This document shows positions 32,335-43,804 of a DNA stretch of 64,000 bases, in pieces. The notes beneath the pieces are model-generated. The model was given only the letters and a program-made list of their open reading frames with translations. It did no database searches and was not told where the DNA came from. This stretch comes from Leifsonia shinshuensis (GTDB lineage: Bacteria > Actinomycetota > Actinomycetes > Actinomycetales > Microbacteriaceae). Position 1 is the stretch's first letter; each line of letters opens with the position of its first letter. The DNA lies in the NCBI RefSeq assembly GCF_031456835.1, contig NZ_JAVDVK010000001.1, positions 558,001-622,000 of the forward strand, read 5' to 3'. A program made the translations under genes and the position numbers.

Positions 32335-34433
32335 CAGACCGTCGCCTCCGGCTCCTCCACCCGCGGGCCGTTCGCCCGGTAGAGCTGCATCGACGTGCCG
32401 CCGACCAGCCGTGTGGTGCCGGGGGCGAACTCGGTCGGCTCCTCCGTGATCGGGACCTCGGTGGCCGAATCCCACAGCAGCTGATACGAGGTGACGCCGG
32501 GCGCCAGGGGCAGCGACACCTCCACGTCGTCCTCCACGCCGTGCACGATGAGCAGGATGCGGTTGAACTCCTCGGTGACCGGGGTCGACGCCGCGAGGTA
32601 CTGCAGGGTGCGGTTCTCGGGCGAGTTCCAGTCCTCGTCGTCCATCCGCTGACCGGTGGCGTCGTACCAGTCCATGTGGCTGGCGTTCGGCGTGGTCTGG
32701 CCGGAGACCGCGTAGCGGACGGGGCGCAGGGCCGGGTTCTCGCGTCGCAGCTGCAGCAGCCGCTTCGTGGTCTCGTGCAACTCCCGCTGCTCCCGCGTGC
32801 GCAGCCAGCTCAGCCAGGTCAGCTCGCTGTCCTGGCAGTAGGCGTTGTTGTTGCCGCGCTGGCTGCGCCCGTACTCGTCGCCTGCGGTGATCATCGGCAC
32901 ACCGGCCGAGAGCAGCAGGGTCCCCATCAGGTTCCGGATGGCCTTGGCGCGCGCCAGCAGGATGCCCTCGTCGTGCGTCGGACCCTCCACCCCGTGGTTG
33001 AAGGACCGGTTGTTGTCGGTGCCGTCCCGGTTGCCTTCCCCGTTGCCGAGGTTGTGCTTGACGTCGTAGGCGGTGAGGTCGGCCATCGTGAAGCCGTCGT
33101 GCGCGGTCACGAAGTTGACGGAGGCGAGCGGGCCGCGGTCCGGCGAGAACGTGTTCGACGACCCGGCGAGCCGGGTCGCGAATCCGCCGATGCCGACCGG
33201 CGCCTGCCCGTTGCGGCGCGCCTCGGCGATGTCGGCCAGCCAGAAGTTGCGGACGCGGTCGCGGTAGCGGTCGTTCCATTCGGACCATCCGGCGTGGTCG
33301 CCGGTCGGGCCCGGGAAGTTGCCGGTCTGCCAGCCGCCGAGCCCCACATCCCACGGCTCGGCGATCAGCTTGACGCCCTGCAGCGCCGGGTCCGACTGCG
33401 CGGCGACGAGCAGGGGATGGTCGCGGTGGAACGAGGCGTCGGTCCCGCGGCCCAGCGTCGCGGCGAGGTCGAACCGGAACCCGTCGATCTGCATCTCGTT
33501 CGCCCAGTAGCGCAGCGAGTCGAGCACGAGCCGCTGGGGGACCGGGTTCCCGAAGTCGACGGTGTTGCCGCATCCGGTCACGTCGATGTACGCCCCGGTG
33601 TCGTCGTGCCGGTAGTAGGTCGCGTTGTCGATGCCGCGGAAGCTGGTGCGCGGACCCTCCATGCCCTCCTCGGCCGTGTGGTTGTAGACGACGTCGAGGA
33701 TCACCTCGATCCCCGCGAGGTGCAGCAGCTTCACCATGCCCTTGAACTCGGCGAGCACCGCCTCGGGCCCGGCGGCCTGCGCGGCGCGCGAGGCGTAGGG
33801 GATGTGCGGGGTGAAGAAGTTGAGGGTGTTGTAGCCCCAGTAGTTGGTGAGCCCCTCCTGGATGAGACGCTGCTCGGACACGAACGCGTGCACCGGGAGC
33901 AGCTCGACGGCGGTGACGCCCAGCTCCTTGAGGTAGCGAATCGTGGACTCGTGGGCCAGCCCGGCATAACTGCCGCGCAGCTCCTCCGGGATGTCGGGGT
34001 TCAGCTTGCTGATGCCCTTGACGTGCGCCTCGTAGATCACGGTCCGGTCGAGCTCCGTGCCGGGCTTGCGCGCCTCGCCCCAGTCGAAGCCGTCGGCGAC
34101 GACGACCGAGCGCCAGCCGTCCGAGCCGACACGCACGAGACCGCGCGCGTACGGGTCGATGAGCAGAGCCTCCGGGTCGAACGAGTTCGCGGGCGCGTTC
34201 GGGCCCGACACACGCAAGGCGTAGCGGGTGCCGACCGTCAGCGACCGCGAGCGGCCCACCCACACGCCGTTCGCATCCCGGGTCATCGGGACCGCCTTGA
34301 CCATCCAGTTCGGGTCGGCCGCGTCGAAGAGGCACAGCTCCATCGCATCGGCACTGGCGGAGAAGACCCGGAGCTCACCCCCGTGCGGCCCGACACGGAC
34401 GCCCAGGTTGCGCAGGGGATCGGTCGAGGTCAT
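32334..34433 (-). CDS. glgX: Glycogen debranching enzyme GlgX
   Basis: 699 residues. It cuts alpha-1,6 branches left after phosphorylase action. The N-terminal CBM48 domain (VGPHGGELRVFSASADAMEL) precedes the GH13_11 barrel. Key blocks are YEAHVKGISKLNPDIPEELRG, VELLPVHAFVSE, catalytic Asp in DGFRFDLAATLGRG, catalytic Glu in VKLIAEPWDVGLGGWQ and Asp in VTAHDGFTMADLTAY. The ATG at 34433 lies seven bases after a minus-strand TACTCT, so the mRNA should be leaderless. It heads a unit with ybaK and the GNAT gene. Confidence 0.95.
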   Translation of the reverse strand: MTSTDPLRNLGVRVGPHGGELRVFSASADAMELCLFDAADPNWMVKAVPMTRDANGVWVGRSRSLTVGTRYALRVSGPNAPANSFDPEALLIDPYARGLVRVGSDGWRSVVVADGFDWGEARKPGTELDRTVIYEAHVKGISKLNPDIPEELRGSYAGLAHESTIRYLKELGVTAVELLPVHAFVSEQRLIQEGLTNYWGYNTLNFFTPHIPYASRAAQAAGPEAVLAEFKGMVKLLHLAGIEVILDVVYNHTAEEGMEGPRTSFRGIDNATYYRHDDTGAYIDVTGCGNTVDFGNPVPQRLVLDSLRYWANEMQIDGFRFDLAATLGRGTDASFHRDHPLLVAAQSDPALQGVKLIAEPWDVGLGGWQTGNFPGPTGDHAGWSEWNDRYRDRVRNFWLADIAEARRNGQAPVGIGGFATRLAGSSNTFSPDRGPLASVNFVTAHDGFTMADLTAYDVKHNLGNGEGNRDGTDNNRSFNHGVEGPTHDEGILLARAKAIRNLMGTLLLSAGVPMITAGDEYGRSQRGNNNAYCQDSELTWLSWLRTREQRELHETTKRLLQLRRENPALRPVRYAVSGQTTPNASHMDWYDATGQRMDDEDWNSPENRTLQYLAASTPVTEEFNRILLIVHGVEDDVEVSLPLAPGVTSYQLLWDSATEVPITEEPTEFAPGTTRLVGGTSMQLYRANGPRVEEPEATV

Positions 34434-34439
34434 GCGATC

Positions 34440-34446
34440 TAGAGTA
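34440..34446. promoter_or_regulatory. Overlapping divergent -10 elements (TAGAGTA)
   Basis: On the plus strand TAGAGT (34440-34445) can serve the cysteine desulfurase gene with a leader of about 30 bases. On the minus strand TACTCT (34446-34441) serves glgX without a leader. The two hexamers share five base pairs, so RNA polymerase can open DNA here in only one direction at a time. Confidence 0.55.
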
Positions 34447-34481
34447 GTGACACACGCTCGGACTCAGCTTCGGAGGACACC

Positions 34482-35657
34482 GTGCCGGTCTACCTGGACC
34501 ACGCCGCCACCACGCCGATGCGCCCGGAGGCGATCGCCGCCTACACCGAGGCCATGGGCGTCGTCGGCAACCCCTCCAGCATCCACAGCCAGGGGCAGCA
34601 GGCGCGGCGGATGCTCGAGGAGGCGCGCGAGCGGGTCGCGGAGACGCTCGGGGCCGACCCGATCGAGGTCGTCTTCACCTCGGGCGGCACCGAGGCGATC
34701 AACCTCGCGGTCAAGGGGATGTTCTGGGCGCGCAACGACGGCGTGTCGCGCCCGCGCATCCTCGTCCCGGGCGGCGAGCACCACGCCACAGTGGACACGG
34801 TGGAGTGGCTGGAGCGCGCGGAAGGGGCGCAGGCGTCCTGGCTGACGCTCGACGCGGACGGGCGCATCGTCGTGCCGGGTCACGTGCCGGCGGACGCGGC
34901 GCTGCTGACGTTCCTCTCGGTCAACAACGAGGTCGGGACGGTTCAGCCCGTCGAGGCGCTCGCCGCGGTGGCGCGGGATGCGGGCGTCCCGGTGCACGTC
35001 GACGCGGTCGCCGCCTACGGGCACCTGCCGATCGACTTCGCGGGCATGGGGGTGGATGCGCTGAGCGTCTCGGCCCACAAGATCGGCGGACCGGTCGGTA
35101 TCGGCGCGCTCGTGCTGAGCCGTACATCCACCGTGGTTCCGCTCATCCACGGCGGCGGGCAGCAGCGCCAGGTGCGCAGCGGGACGCAGGACGTGGCGGC
35201 CGCGGTGGCGTTCGCCGTCGCGGCGCAGGCGGCGGCCGCGGAGCTGTCCGTCGAGACCGCGCGGGTGTCCGCGTTGCGCGACCGGCTGATCCGCGGCGTG
35301 CGCGCAGCGGTGCCGGAAGCGGTGCTGTCCGGGCCGGAGCCGGGGCCGGAACGTGTGGCGGGGAACGCGCACTTCGTGTTCCCGGGCGCGCAGGGCGATT
35401 CGCTGCTGTTCCTGCTCGACATGGCGGGTGTTTCGGTCTCCACGGGGTCGGCCTGCCAGGCGGGCATCCCGGAGCCGTCGCACGTGCTGCTCGCGATGGG
35501 CCGCGGCGAGGACGAGGCGCGCGGGGCACTGCGGTTCACGCTGGGCCGGACCTCCACCGAGGCCGACGTGGATGCGCTGCTCGCGGCGCTCCCCGCCGCC
35601 TACGAGCAAGCGTCGCGCGCCGGCCTCGCCGAGCGCGCGCCGCGCCTGGGGCGCTAG
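34482..35657 (+). CDS. Cysteine desulfurase (NifS/IscS type)
   Basis: 391 residues. It removes sulfur from cysteine using PLP and passes it on as persulfide. Motifs: YLDHAATTPMRPEAI at the start, VFTSGGTEAINLAVKG, GGEHHATVDTVEWLE (PLP-contacting His), SVNNEVGTVQPV, HVDAVAAYGHLP, the PLP-Lys in VSAHKIGGPVG, and the catalytic Cys in VSTGSACQAGIPEPSHV. The GTG at 34482 has GGAGGA seven bases before it. Its position just before mnmA makes it the likely sulfur donor for tRNA thiolation; a role in Fe-S assembly is also possible. Confidence 0.94.
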   Translation: MPVYLDHAATTPMRPEAIAAYTEAMGVVGNPSSIHSQGQQARRMLEEARERVAETLGADPIEVVFTSGGTEAINLAVKGMFWARNDGVSRPRILVPGGEHHATVDTVEWLERAEGAQASWLTLDADGRIVVPGHVPADAALLTFLSVNNEVGTVQPVEALAAVARDAGVPVHVDAVAAYGHLPIDFAGMGVDALSVSAHKIGGPVGIGALVLSRTSTVVPLIHGGGQQRQVRSGTQDVAAAVAFAVAAQAAAAELSVETARVSALRDRLIRGVRAAVPEAVLSGPEPGPERVAGNAHFVFPGAQGDSLLFLLDMAGVSVSTGSACQAGIPEPSHVLLAMGRGEDEARGALRFTLGRTSTEADVDALLAALPAAYEQASRAGLAERAPRLGR

Positions 35658-35664
35658 CGCCCGC

Positions 35665-35797
35665 ACATTCGGCACGAATGTCGCCTTCGGCGCGTCCTGA
35701 GTCTGCATTCGGCACGAATGTCGTGGGAGACGGTGGGCGGACATTCGGCACGAATGTCGCCTTCCGCGCGCGCTGAGCCTGCATTCGGCACGAATGT
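35665..35797 (+). repeat. Two 76-bp tandem units carrying four 17-bp palindromes
   Basis: The palindrome RCATTCGGCACGAATGT (7-bp arms, 3-base centre) occurs at 35665-35681, 35705-35721, 35741-35757 and 35781-35797. The first and third copies and their flanks are related over 76 bases. The array fills most of the space between the desulfurase stop and mnmA. Confidence 0.9.
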
Positions 35798-35828
35798 AGG
35801 GGCCGCGGAGCGTGCCGCGAGCGCCGGG

Positions 35829-35834
35829 TAGAAT
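35829..35834 (+). promoter_or_regulatory. -10 hexamer TAGAAT of mnmA, leaderless spacing
   Basis: TAGAAT ends six bases before the mnmA GTG at 35841. mnmA therefore has its own promoter after the palindromic array. Confidence 0.6.
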
Positions 35835-35840
35835 CGCGGG

Positions 35841-36941
35841 GTGAAGGTTCTGGCGGCGATGAGCGGGGGAGTGGACTCCGCGGTGGCGGCGGCGCGCGCC
35901 GTCGAGGCGGGGCACGACGTCGTCGGCGTGCACCTGGCGCTCTCGCGCATGCCGGGGACGCTGCGCACCGGCAGCCGCGGCTGCTGCACGATCGAGGACT
36001 CGATGGATGCGCAGCGCGCGGCGAACATCATCGGCATCCCGTACTACGTGTGGGACTTCTCCGAGCGCTTCAAGCTCGACGTCGTCGACGACTTCATCGC
36101 CGAGTACTCCGCCGGGCGCACCCCCAACCCGTGCATGCGCTGCAACGAGCGCATCAAGTTCGCGGCGCTGCTCGAGAAGGCGCTCGACCTCGGTTTCGAC
36201 GCCGTCTGCACCGGCCACTACGCGGCGATCGTCACGGACGCCGACGGCAATCGCGAGCTGCACCGGGCCAGCGCCTGGGCGAAGGACCAGTCGTACGTTC
36301 TGGGCGTGCTGACCTCCGAGCAGCTGGCCCACGCGATGTTCCCGCTGGGCGCGACGCCGTCCAAGGCAGAGGTGCGCGCCGAGGCGGCCGCGCGCGGCCT
36401 GAGTGTCGCGAACAAGCCCGACTCGCACGACATCTGCTTCATCCCGGACGGCGACACCCGCGGCTGGCTGGCCGAGCGGGTCGGCACGGCGACCGGCGAC
36501 ATCGTGGACCGCGAGGGCAACCGCCTCGGCACCCACGAGGGCGCGCACGCCTACACGGTCGGTCAGCGCAAGGGGCTGAACGTGGGATACCCGTCGCCGG
36601 ACGGTCGTCCCCGGTTCGTACTCGAGGTGCGGCCGAAGGAGAACGAGGTCGTGGTGGGTCCGCGGGAGGCGCTCGACATCGCCGAGATCGCCGGTTCGCG
36701 TTTCACCTGGGCCGGCCTTCCTCCCGCGCAGCCGGAGACTCCGTTCGCGTGCGAGGTGCAGGTCCGCGCTCACGCGGATCCGGTGCCCGCGGTGGCGCAG
36801 GTGCGCGACGGCGAGCTGGTCGTTCGGCCGGATGTGCCGCTGAACGGGGTCGCGCCCGGTCAGACGGCGGTCGTCTACGTCGGCACCCGCGTGCTCGGCC
36901 AGACCACGATCGACCGCACGGTCTCCGCCGTCCCGGTCTGA
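35841..36941 (+). CDS. mnmA: tRNA-specific 2-thiouridylase MnmA
   Basis: 366 residues. It places sulfur on uridine 34 of tRNAs for Lys, Glu and Gln. The PP-loop [19 protein letters not shown] is at residues 5-23. The catalytic Cys is 98 in [12 protein letters not shown]; the persulfide-forming partner is Cys 199 in [12 protein letters not shown]. The central [11 protein letters not shown] and the [20 protein letters not shown] domain complete the family pattern. The start is set by the TAGAAT six bases upstream. The neighbouring cysteine desulfurase is the likely sulfur source. Confidence 0.96.
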   Translation: MKVLAAMSGGVDSAVAAARAVEAGHDVVGVHLALSRMPGTLRTGSRGCCTIEDSMDAQRAANIIGIPYYVWDFSERFKLDVVDDFIAEYSAGRTPNPCMRCNERIKFAALLEKALDLGFDAVCTGHYAAIVTDADGNRELHRASAWAKDQSYVLGVLTSEQLAHAMFPLGATPSKAEVRAEAAARGLSVANKPDSHDICFIPDGDTRGWLAERVGTATGDIVDREGNRLGTHEGAHAYTVGQRKGLNVGYPSPDGRPRFVLEVRPKENEVVVGPREALDIAEIAGSRFTWAGLPPAQPETPFACEVQVRAHADPVPAVAQVRDGELVVRPDVPLNGVAPGQTAVVYVGTRVLGQTTIDRTVSAVPV

Positions 36942-37009
36942 CCTCCCGGCGACCGCTGCACCGCGCACTGCGCGCGAACTCCTGCCTGCCCACGAGCCGC
37001 TCCGGCCTC

Positions 37010-37015
37010 TAGGCT
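37010..37015 (+). promoter_or_regulatory. -10 hexamer TAGGCT, leaderless spacing
   Basis: TAGGCT ends six bases before the ATG at 37022. Confidence 0.45.
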
Positions 37016-37021
37016 CCGAGC

Positions 37022-39959
<2,938 letters not shown>

Positions 39960-39974
39960 GTCTCTCGGTCCGTC

Positions 39975-40055
39975 ATCCTGTGGACAGGATTCGAATTCTC
40001 CCCCTGAATCGGGGGTAGAACGGCCCGCCGTCCGCCACCCATTCATGGGTAGAGT
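39975..40055 (+). promoter_or_regulatory. ligA-hydrolase intergenic hairpins and a possible -10
   Basis: Two small hairpins are visible: ATCCTGT/ACAGGAT (39975-39990) and CCCCC/GGGGG around 40000-40015. A third near-palindrome ACCCAT/ATGGGT precedes TAGAGT (40050-40055), a candidate -10 for the exported hydrolase. None has a U-tract, so a terminator call would be weak. Confidence 0.35.
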
Positions 40056-40135
40056 CAAGACGTGCGCTCCCCCGGGCGCACGCGCCGCACATGCATAGGG
40101 CTTAGCTCGCTCGCTCTCGGAGGGACCCGGACGGA

Positions 40136-41494
40136 GTGCTGGTCGGCTTTGCAGCTGTACTCACTGTTACCTCGGTAGTCTCCGGACTGACCGGGGCCTT
40201 CGTGCTGCCTGCGGACGCCGCTCCCGCGCCCTCGATGTCGATCACGGCGGCGGTGTCCTCCGCTCCTGCCGCGGTCTCCGGCTCGGTGTCCGACGTGCCG
40301 ACGGCCCCCACGGGCGGTGGCGCATCCGCCTCGGTGCTCTCCGCCGTCAGCGGCATCGAGGCGTCGGCGCTGCCGTCGTTCATCGACGCCAACCGGGCGA
40401 AGCTCGAGAACCTGTTGAAGCAGCATCCGGCCCCCGCCGACGTGAGCAGGCTGTGGAAGCTCATCGACCCGGCCAAGCAGAAGATGCTCATCCAGGCGGC
40501 GCCGCACGTCGTGGGCAACCTCGAGGGGGTTCCGTACGACGTCCGCGGCCGCGCCAACACCATCGACCTCACGCAGACCATCTCGCGGGTGACGTCGACG
40601 CTGAAGTCCGAGCACGGCCGCACCGAGCGCGTCGCGCTCCAGCGCCAGCTGAAAACGCTGGACAACGTCTCGAAGTCCCTCTCGAAGCACGACGGGGTGA
40701 AGCGGACGCTGGTCTCGCTCGACCCGTCGCCCGACGCCAAAGCGGCCATCGTCGTCGGCGACCTCAGCACGGCGCACTACGTCAGCGTGCTGGTGCCGGG
40801 CATGTACATGTCGGTCGGCGAGCAGATCGAGGCCTGGGCGAAGGTGGCACAGGAGCAGTACGACCTGCAGACCGGCTTCCTGCGCCGGGTCCTCGGCCCG
40901 CGCGGCAACGGCGGCGCTCCCGGCGTGGCCGTCGTCGCCTGGATCGGCTACCAGACGCCCGTCCTCACCAACATCGGCGGCACGGCGCTCGCCACCCAGG
41001 GCGCCGACAGCCTGGAGCGCACCCTGGAGGGCATCCGCGCCCTCCGCGGAGCCGATCAGCCGTACCTGAGCCTCTTCGCCCACTCGTACGGATCCACCGC
41101 GGCGCTGATGGCTCTCGAACGGCACAGCGTGTCGGTGGATGCGCTGGCGCTGATGGGCTCGCCGGGGAGCGCCGCGCAGTCGGTCGCCGGGCTGTCGGTC
41201 ACCGGCGGGAACGTCTTCGTCGGCGAGGCGCCGCTCGACCCGATCGTCGACAGCGCCTTCTTCGGGAGCGACCCCGGGTCGCCGGCCTACGGCGCCCAGC
41301 GGATGGGCGTGGACGGCGCCACGGACCCCCTCACCGGCGCCTCGCTCTCCGGATCGTCCGGTCACAACGAGTACTTCACCGCGGGCACGGAGTGCATGCG
41401 CAACCTCGCGATGATCGGCATCGACCGCGGCGATCTCGTGCTCACGGGCGGTGGATCGGGCGGCTCGACCGTTCAGACCGCGTCCGCCCGCTGA
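40136..41494 (+). CDS. Exported alpha/beta hydrolase, DUF1023-like
   Basis: 452 residues. A hydrophobic N-terminus (VGFAAVLTVTSVVSGLTGAFV) followed by A-D-A-A-P makes a signal peptide. An Ala/Ser-rich linker (about 30-80) and a helical region (about 85-200) precede the hydrolase domain. There, VLVPGMYMSVGEQ, VAWIGYQTP and SLFAHSYGSTAALMAL (Ser nucleophile) match the DUF1023 family of actinobacterial exported hydrolases. A C-terminal GHNEYF supplies the likely catalytic His. The GTG at 40136 is the only reasonable start after an in-frame stop at 40103. The substrate is unknown; cell-surface esters are plausible. Confidence 0.85.
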   Translation: MLVGFAAVLTVTSVVSGLTGAFVLPADAAPAPSMSITAAVSSAPAAVSGSVSDVPTAPTGGGASASVLSAVSGIEASALPSFIDANRAKLENLLKQHPAPADVSRLWKLIDPAKQKMLIQAAPHVVGNLEGVPYDVRGRANTIDLTQTISRVTSTLKSEHGRTERVALQRQLKTLDNVSKSLSKHDGVKRTLVSLDPSPDAKAAIVVGDLSTAHYVSVLVPGMYMSVGEQIEAWAKVAQEQYDLQTGFLRRVLGPRGNGGAPGVAVVAWIGYQTPVLTNIGGTALATQGADSLERTLEGIRALRGADQPYLSLFAHSYGSTAALMALERHSVSVDALALMGSPGSAAQSVAGLSVTGGNVFVGEAPLDPIVDSAFFGSDPGSPAYGAQRMGVDGATDPLTGASLSGSSGHNEYFTAGTECMRNLAMIGIDRGDLVLTGGGSGGSTVQTASAR

Positions 41495-41549
41495 GCCTGG
41501 CCCCAGGGCGCCGGAGCCGGTGTCGGCGCCGCGTCCCATAATGGAGGGG

Positions 41550-43406
41550 ATGCGACAGGACGACGACCGGAGCGCTCAGCAGGGTGCCGGGCACGACGAC
41601 GTCGCCGACGACGCTGCGGCGCGTGGCGCTGCGGCGCGCGGCGCTGCGACGGGTGACGCTGCGGCAGGTGGCGCTGCGGCGCGCGGCGCCAGCCGTAGAG
41701 CGTTCCTGAAGGGCGCGGGTCTCGTCGCGGCGGGCGCCGTCGCGGGCGGCGCGGCCGGGGGCGCTGCGGGCGCCTCGTTCGGCGCGGCCGCGGGCTCGTC
41801 GTCGCCGACGGCGGACGAGTCCGGCGAGGAGTACCCGCCGCTGCCCCCGCGCGGCGGCGGACCGGGCTTCGATCACCTCGTCGTGCTCATGTACGAGAAC
41901 CGTTCCTTCGACAACCTGCTCGGCCGCCTCTACGACGAGGACACGCTGCCGAGGGGCGCCCGGTTCGAGGGTCTCGCCTTCGGCGACTACAGCAACCCGG
42001 ACCCGGCCGGCGGCCCCGACATCCCGGCCCACGTGTACCAGGGGACCACGGACTTCGTGATGCGGCAGCCGTCGCCCGACCCGGGCGAGGTCTACCCGCG
42101 GGTCAATACGCAGCTCTACGAGGTCGTCGACCCGCCGTCGAACGCCGACGAGCGGCTGCGCGAGCTGCAGCCGCCCTACAACGCGCCGAAACCGGGCGCG
42201 CGCCCGACCATGCGCGGCTTCGTCCGCGACTACGTCGGTGTGCTGCGCAAGGACGCCGGCCGCGAGCCCGCGCTCGACGACTACCGCCGGGTGATGGGCG
42301 GGTTCAGCCCGGACATGCTGCCGGTCTTCTCCACGTTGGCCCGCCAGTTCGCCGTCTACGACGACTGGCACTGCGCCGTCCCCTCGCAGACGTTCTGCAA
42401 CCGCTCGTTCTTCAACGCGTCCACCTCGCACGGCTACGTCGACAACGGCGGGGCGGAGGGCCTGCGCAAGTGGTTCGACCCGAAGAACGACGCGCCCACG
42501 ATCTTCAACCGCTTGGAGGAGGCGGGGCGCAGCTGGCGCGTCTACTACGACGACCGCCAGCTCATCTCGCTGACCGGCTTCATCCACGCTCCCGCCCTGC
42601 AGCCGTACTGGAAGTCGCACTTCCGCACCATGTCGCAGTTCTACGTGGATGTGGCCGAGGGCACCCTCCCGGACTACGCGTTCGTCGAGCCGCGGCTGCT
42701 CTACGACCACAACGACATGCACCCGCCGGGCGGCCCGATGACCGCCGCGGACGTCGACGGCGGCGAGGTCGTCGGCGGGGCGATCTCCGACGTCCGGGCC
42801 GGCGACCTGCTGCTGCACCGCGTGTACTCGGCCATCCGCTCCTCCCGCAGTGCGACCGGCTCGAACGCGCTCAACACGATGCTGCTGGTCACCTTCGACG
42901 AGCACGGCGGCACGTACGACCATGTGCCGCCGGGGCCGGCGACGCCGCCCGACGACAGCGGACCGGGGGAGAACGGCTTCGCGTTCGACCGGCTCGGCGT
43001 CCGCGTGCCGGCGATCGCGATCTCGGCCTACACCGAGCGCAACACGATCATCCACGAGGAGATGCACCACGCCGCGGTGATCGCGACGCTGTGCCGGAAG
43101 TTCCGGATGAAGCACCTCACCGAGCGCGATCGCGGCGCGCGGACCATCGACAACGCCATCAACCGCACCACACCGCGGCAGCCCGGCACGTGGCCGGACA
43201 CGCATCCGCAGTACCTGCCCGCGAACCCGGAGGCGGACGCGCCCGCGCCCGAGGACGAGGACCGGCCGCTCAGCCCGCCCGGCGTGGGCCTCGTCGGCCT
43301 GCTCATGGCCCGCTACGGCGAGCCCGGCGCATCCGTGCCGCGCACCTACAAGGAGGCGTACCAGGCCGTGGCCCGGCTGGGACACGGACTGTTCGGCTCG
43401 TCCTAG
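41550..43406 (+). CDS. Tat-exported phosphoesterase (acid phosphatase/phospholipase C superfamily)
   Basis: 618 residues. The ATG at 41550 follows CATAAT (41537-41542) by seven bases; an upstream ATG at 41541 overlaps that hexamer. Residues about 20-48 are 5-residue Ala-rich repeats. A twin-arginine signal SRRAFLKGAG and a long Ala/Gly hydrophobic stretch come next, so it should leave the cell folded. The catalytic domain has FDHLVVLMYENRSFDNLLG near the start, the central FVEPRLLYDHNDMHPPGGP and the metal-binding LLVTFDEHGGTYDHVPPG. It resembles non-specific phospholipases C and AcpA-type phosphatases; the substrate is not resolved. Confidence 0.9.
   Translation: MRQDDDRSAQQGAGHDDVADDAAARGAAARGAATGDAAAGGAAARGASRRAFLKGAGLVAAGAVAGGAAGGAAGASFGAAAGSSSPTADESGEEYPPLPPRGGGPGFDHLVVLMYENRSFDNLLGRLYDEDTLPRGARFEGLAFGDYSNPDPAGGPDIPAHVYQGTTDFVMRQPSPDPGEVYPRVNTQLYEVVDPPSNADERLRELQPPYNAPKPGARPTMRGFVRDYVGVLRKDAGREPALDDYRRVMGGFSPDMLPVFSTLARQFAVYDDWHCAVPSQTFCNRSFFNASTSHGYVDNGGAEGLRKWFDPKNDAPTIFNRLEEAGRSWRVYYDDRQLISLTGFIHAPALQPYWKSHFRTMSQFYVDVAEGTLPDYAFVEPRLLYDHNDMHPPGGPMTAADVDGGEVVGGAISDVRAGDLLLHRVYSAIRSSRSATGSNALNTMLLVTFDEHGGTYDHVPPGPATPPDDSGPGENGFAFDRLGVRVPAIAISAYTERNTIIHEEMHHAAVIATLCRKFRMKHLTERDRGARTIDNAINRTTPRQPGTWPDTHPQYLPANPEADAPAPEDEDRPLSPPGVGLVGLLMARYGEPGASVPRTYKEAYQAVARLGHGLFGSS
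41610..41684 (+). repeat. Five 15-bp in-frame tandem repeats before a Tat signal
   Basis: Units of GRCGCTGCGGCGCGY-like sequence (41610, 41625, 41640, 41655, 41670) encode (G/D)AAAR-type pentapeptides in the N-terminus of the phosphoesterase. Copy number could change without shifting the frame. Confidence 0.8.
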
Positions 43407-43417
43407 AGTCCTCGCCC

Positions 43418-43423
43418 TAGAAT
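43418..43423 (+). promoter_or_regulatory. -10 hexamer TAGAAT of the gatCAB operon
   Basis: TAGAAT lies 63 bases before the gatC start, predicting a leader of about 57 bases. Another TAGAGT (43404-43409) overlaps the preceding stop codon. Confidence 0.45.
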
Positions 43424-43486
43424 CGATACGGCGGCCTCGCGATCGCGAGCGCGCCCCCATCTCACCGAATCCCACGGAGACGCACC

Positions 43487-43798
43487 TTGTCTGAAACCAG
43501 CGCAGGCGACATCAGCGCCGAACAGGTCGCGCACCTGGCGAACCTCGCCAGGATCGACCTCAGCCCGGAAGAGCTCGAGAGCCTCACGAAGGAGCTCGGC
43601 CAGATCGTCGAGTCCGTCGCCAAGGTCCAGGAGGTGGCAGGGCCCGACGTGCCCGCGACCAGCCACCCGCTGCCGCTCACGAACGTCTTCCGCAGCGACG
43701 AGGTGCGCCCGTCGCTGACCGTCGAGCAGGCGCTGTCCGGCGCCCCGGCCCGTGAGGGCGACCGCTTCAAGGTCGCGACCATCCTGGACGAGGAGTAA
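43487..43798 (+). CDS. gatC: Asp/Glu-tRNA amidotransferase subunit C
   Basis: 103 residues from a TTG start. GatC wraps around GatA and bridges to GatB. The family pattern is seen in [22 protein letters not shown] with the internal Q-I-V-E-S-V-A-K-V motif, and in the C-terminal LRSDEV-like block ([13 protein letters not shown]), which ends [10 protein letters not shown]. Only six bases separate it from gatA. Use of TTG may reduce its translation relative to the next genes. Confidence 0.94.
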   Translation: MSETSAGDISAEQVAHLANLARIDLSPEELESLTKELGQIVESVAKVQEVAGPDVPATSHPLPLTNVFRSDEVRPSLTVEQALSGAPAREGDRFKVATILDEE

Positions 43799-43804
43799 CG
43801 CCCG

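Noticed and set aside
35665..35797. CRISPR array
   Set aside because: There are only four short palindromes at unequal spacing, the spacers are themselves duplicated, and no cas genes are present.
41541..41549. ATG at 41541 as the start of the Tat-exported phosphoesterase
   Set aside because: It overlaps the CATAAT hexamer that appears to drive the gene; the ATG at 41550 has the recurring seven-base spacing.
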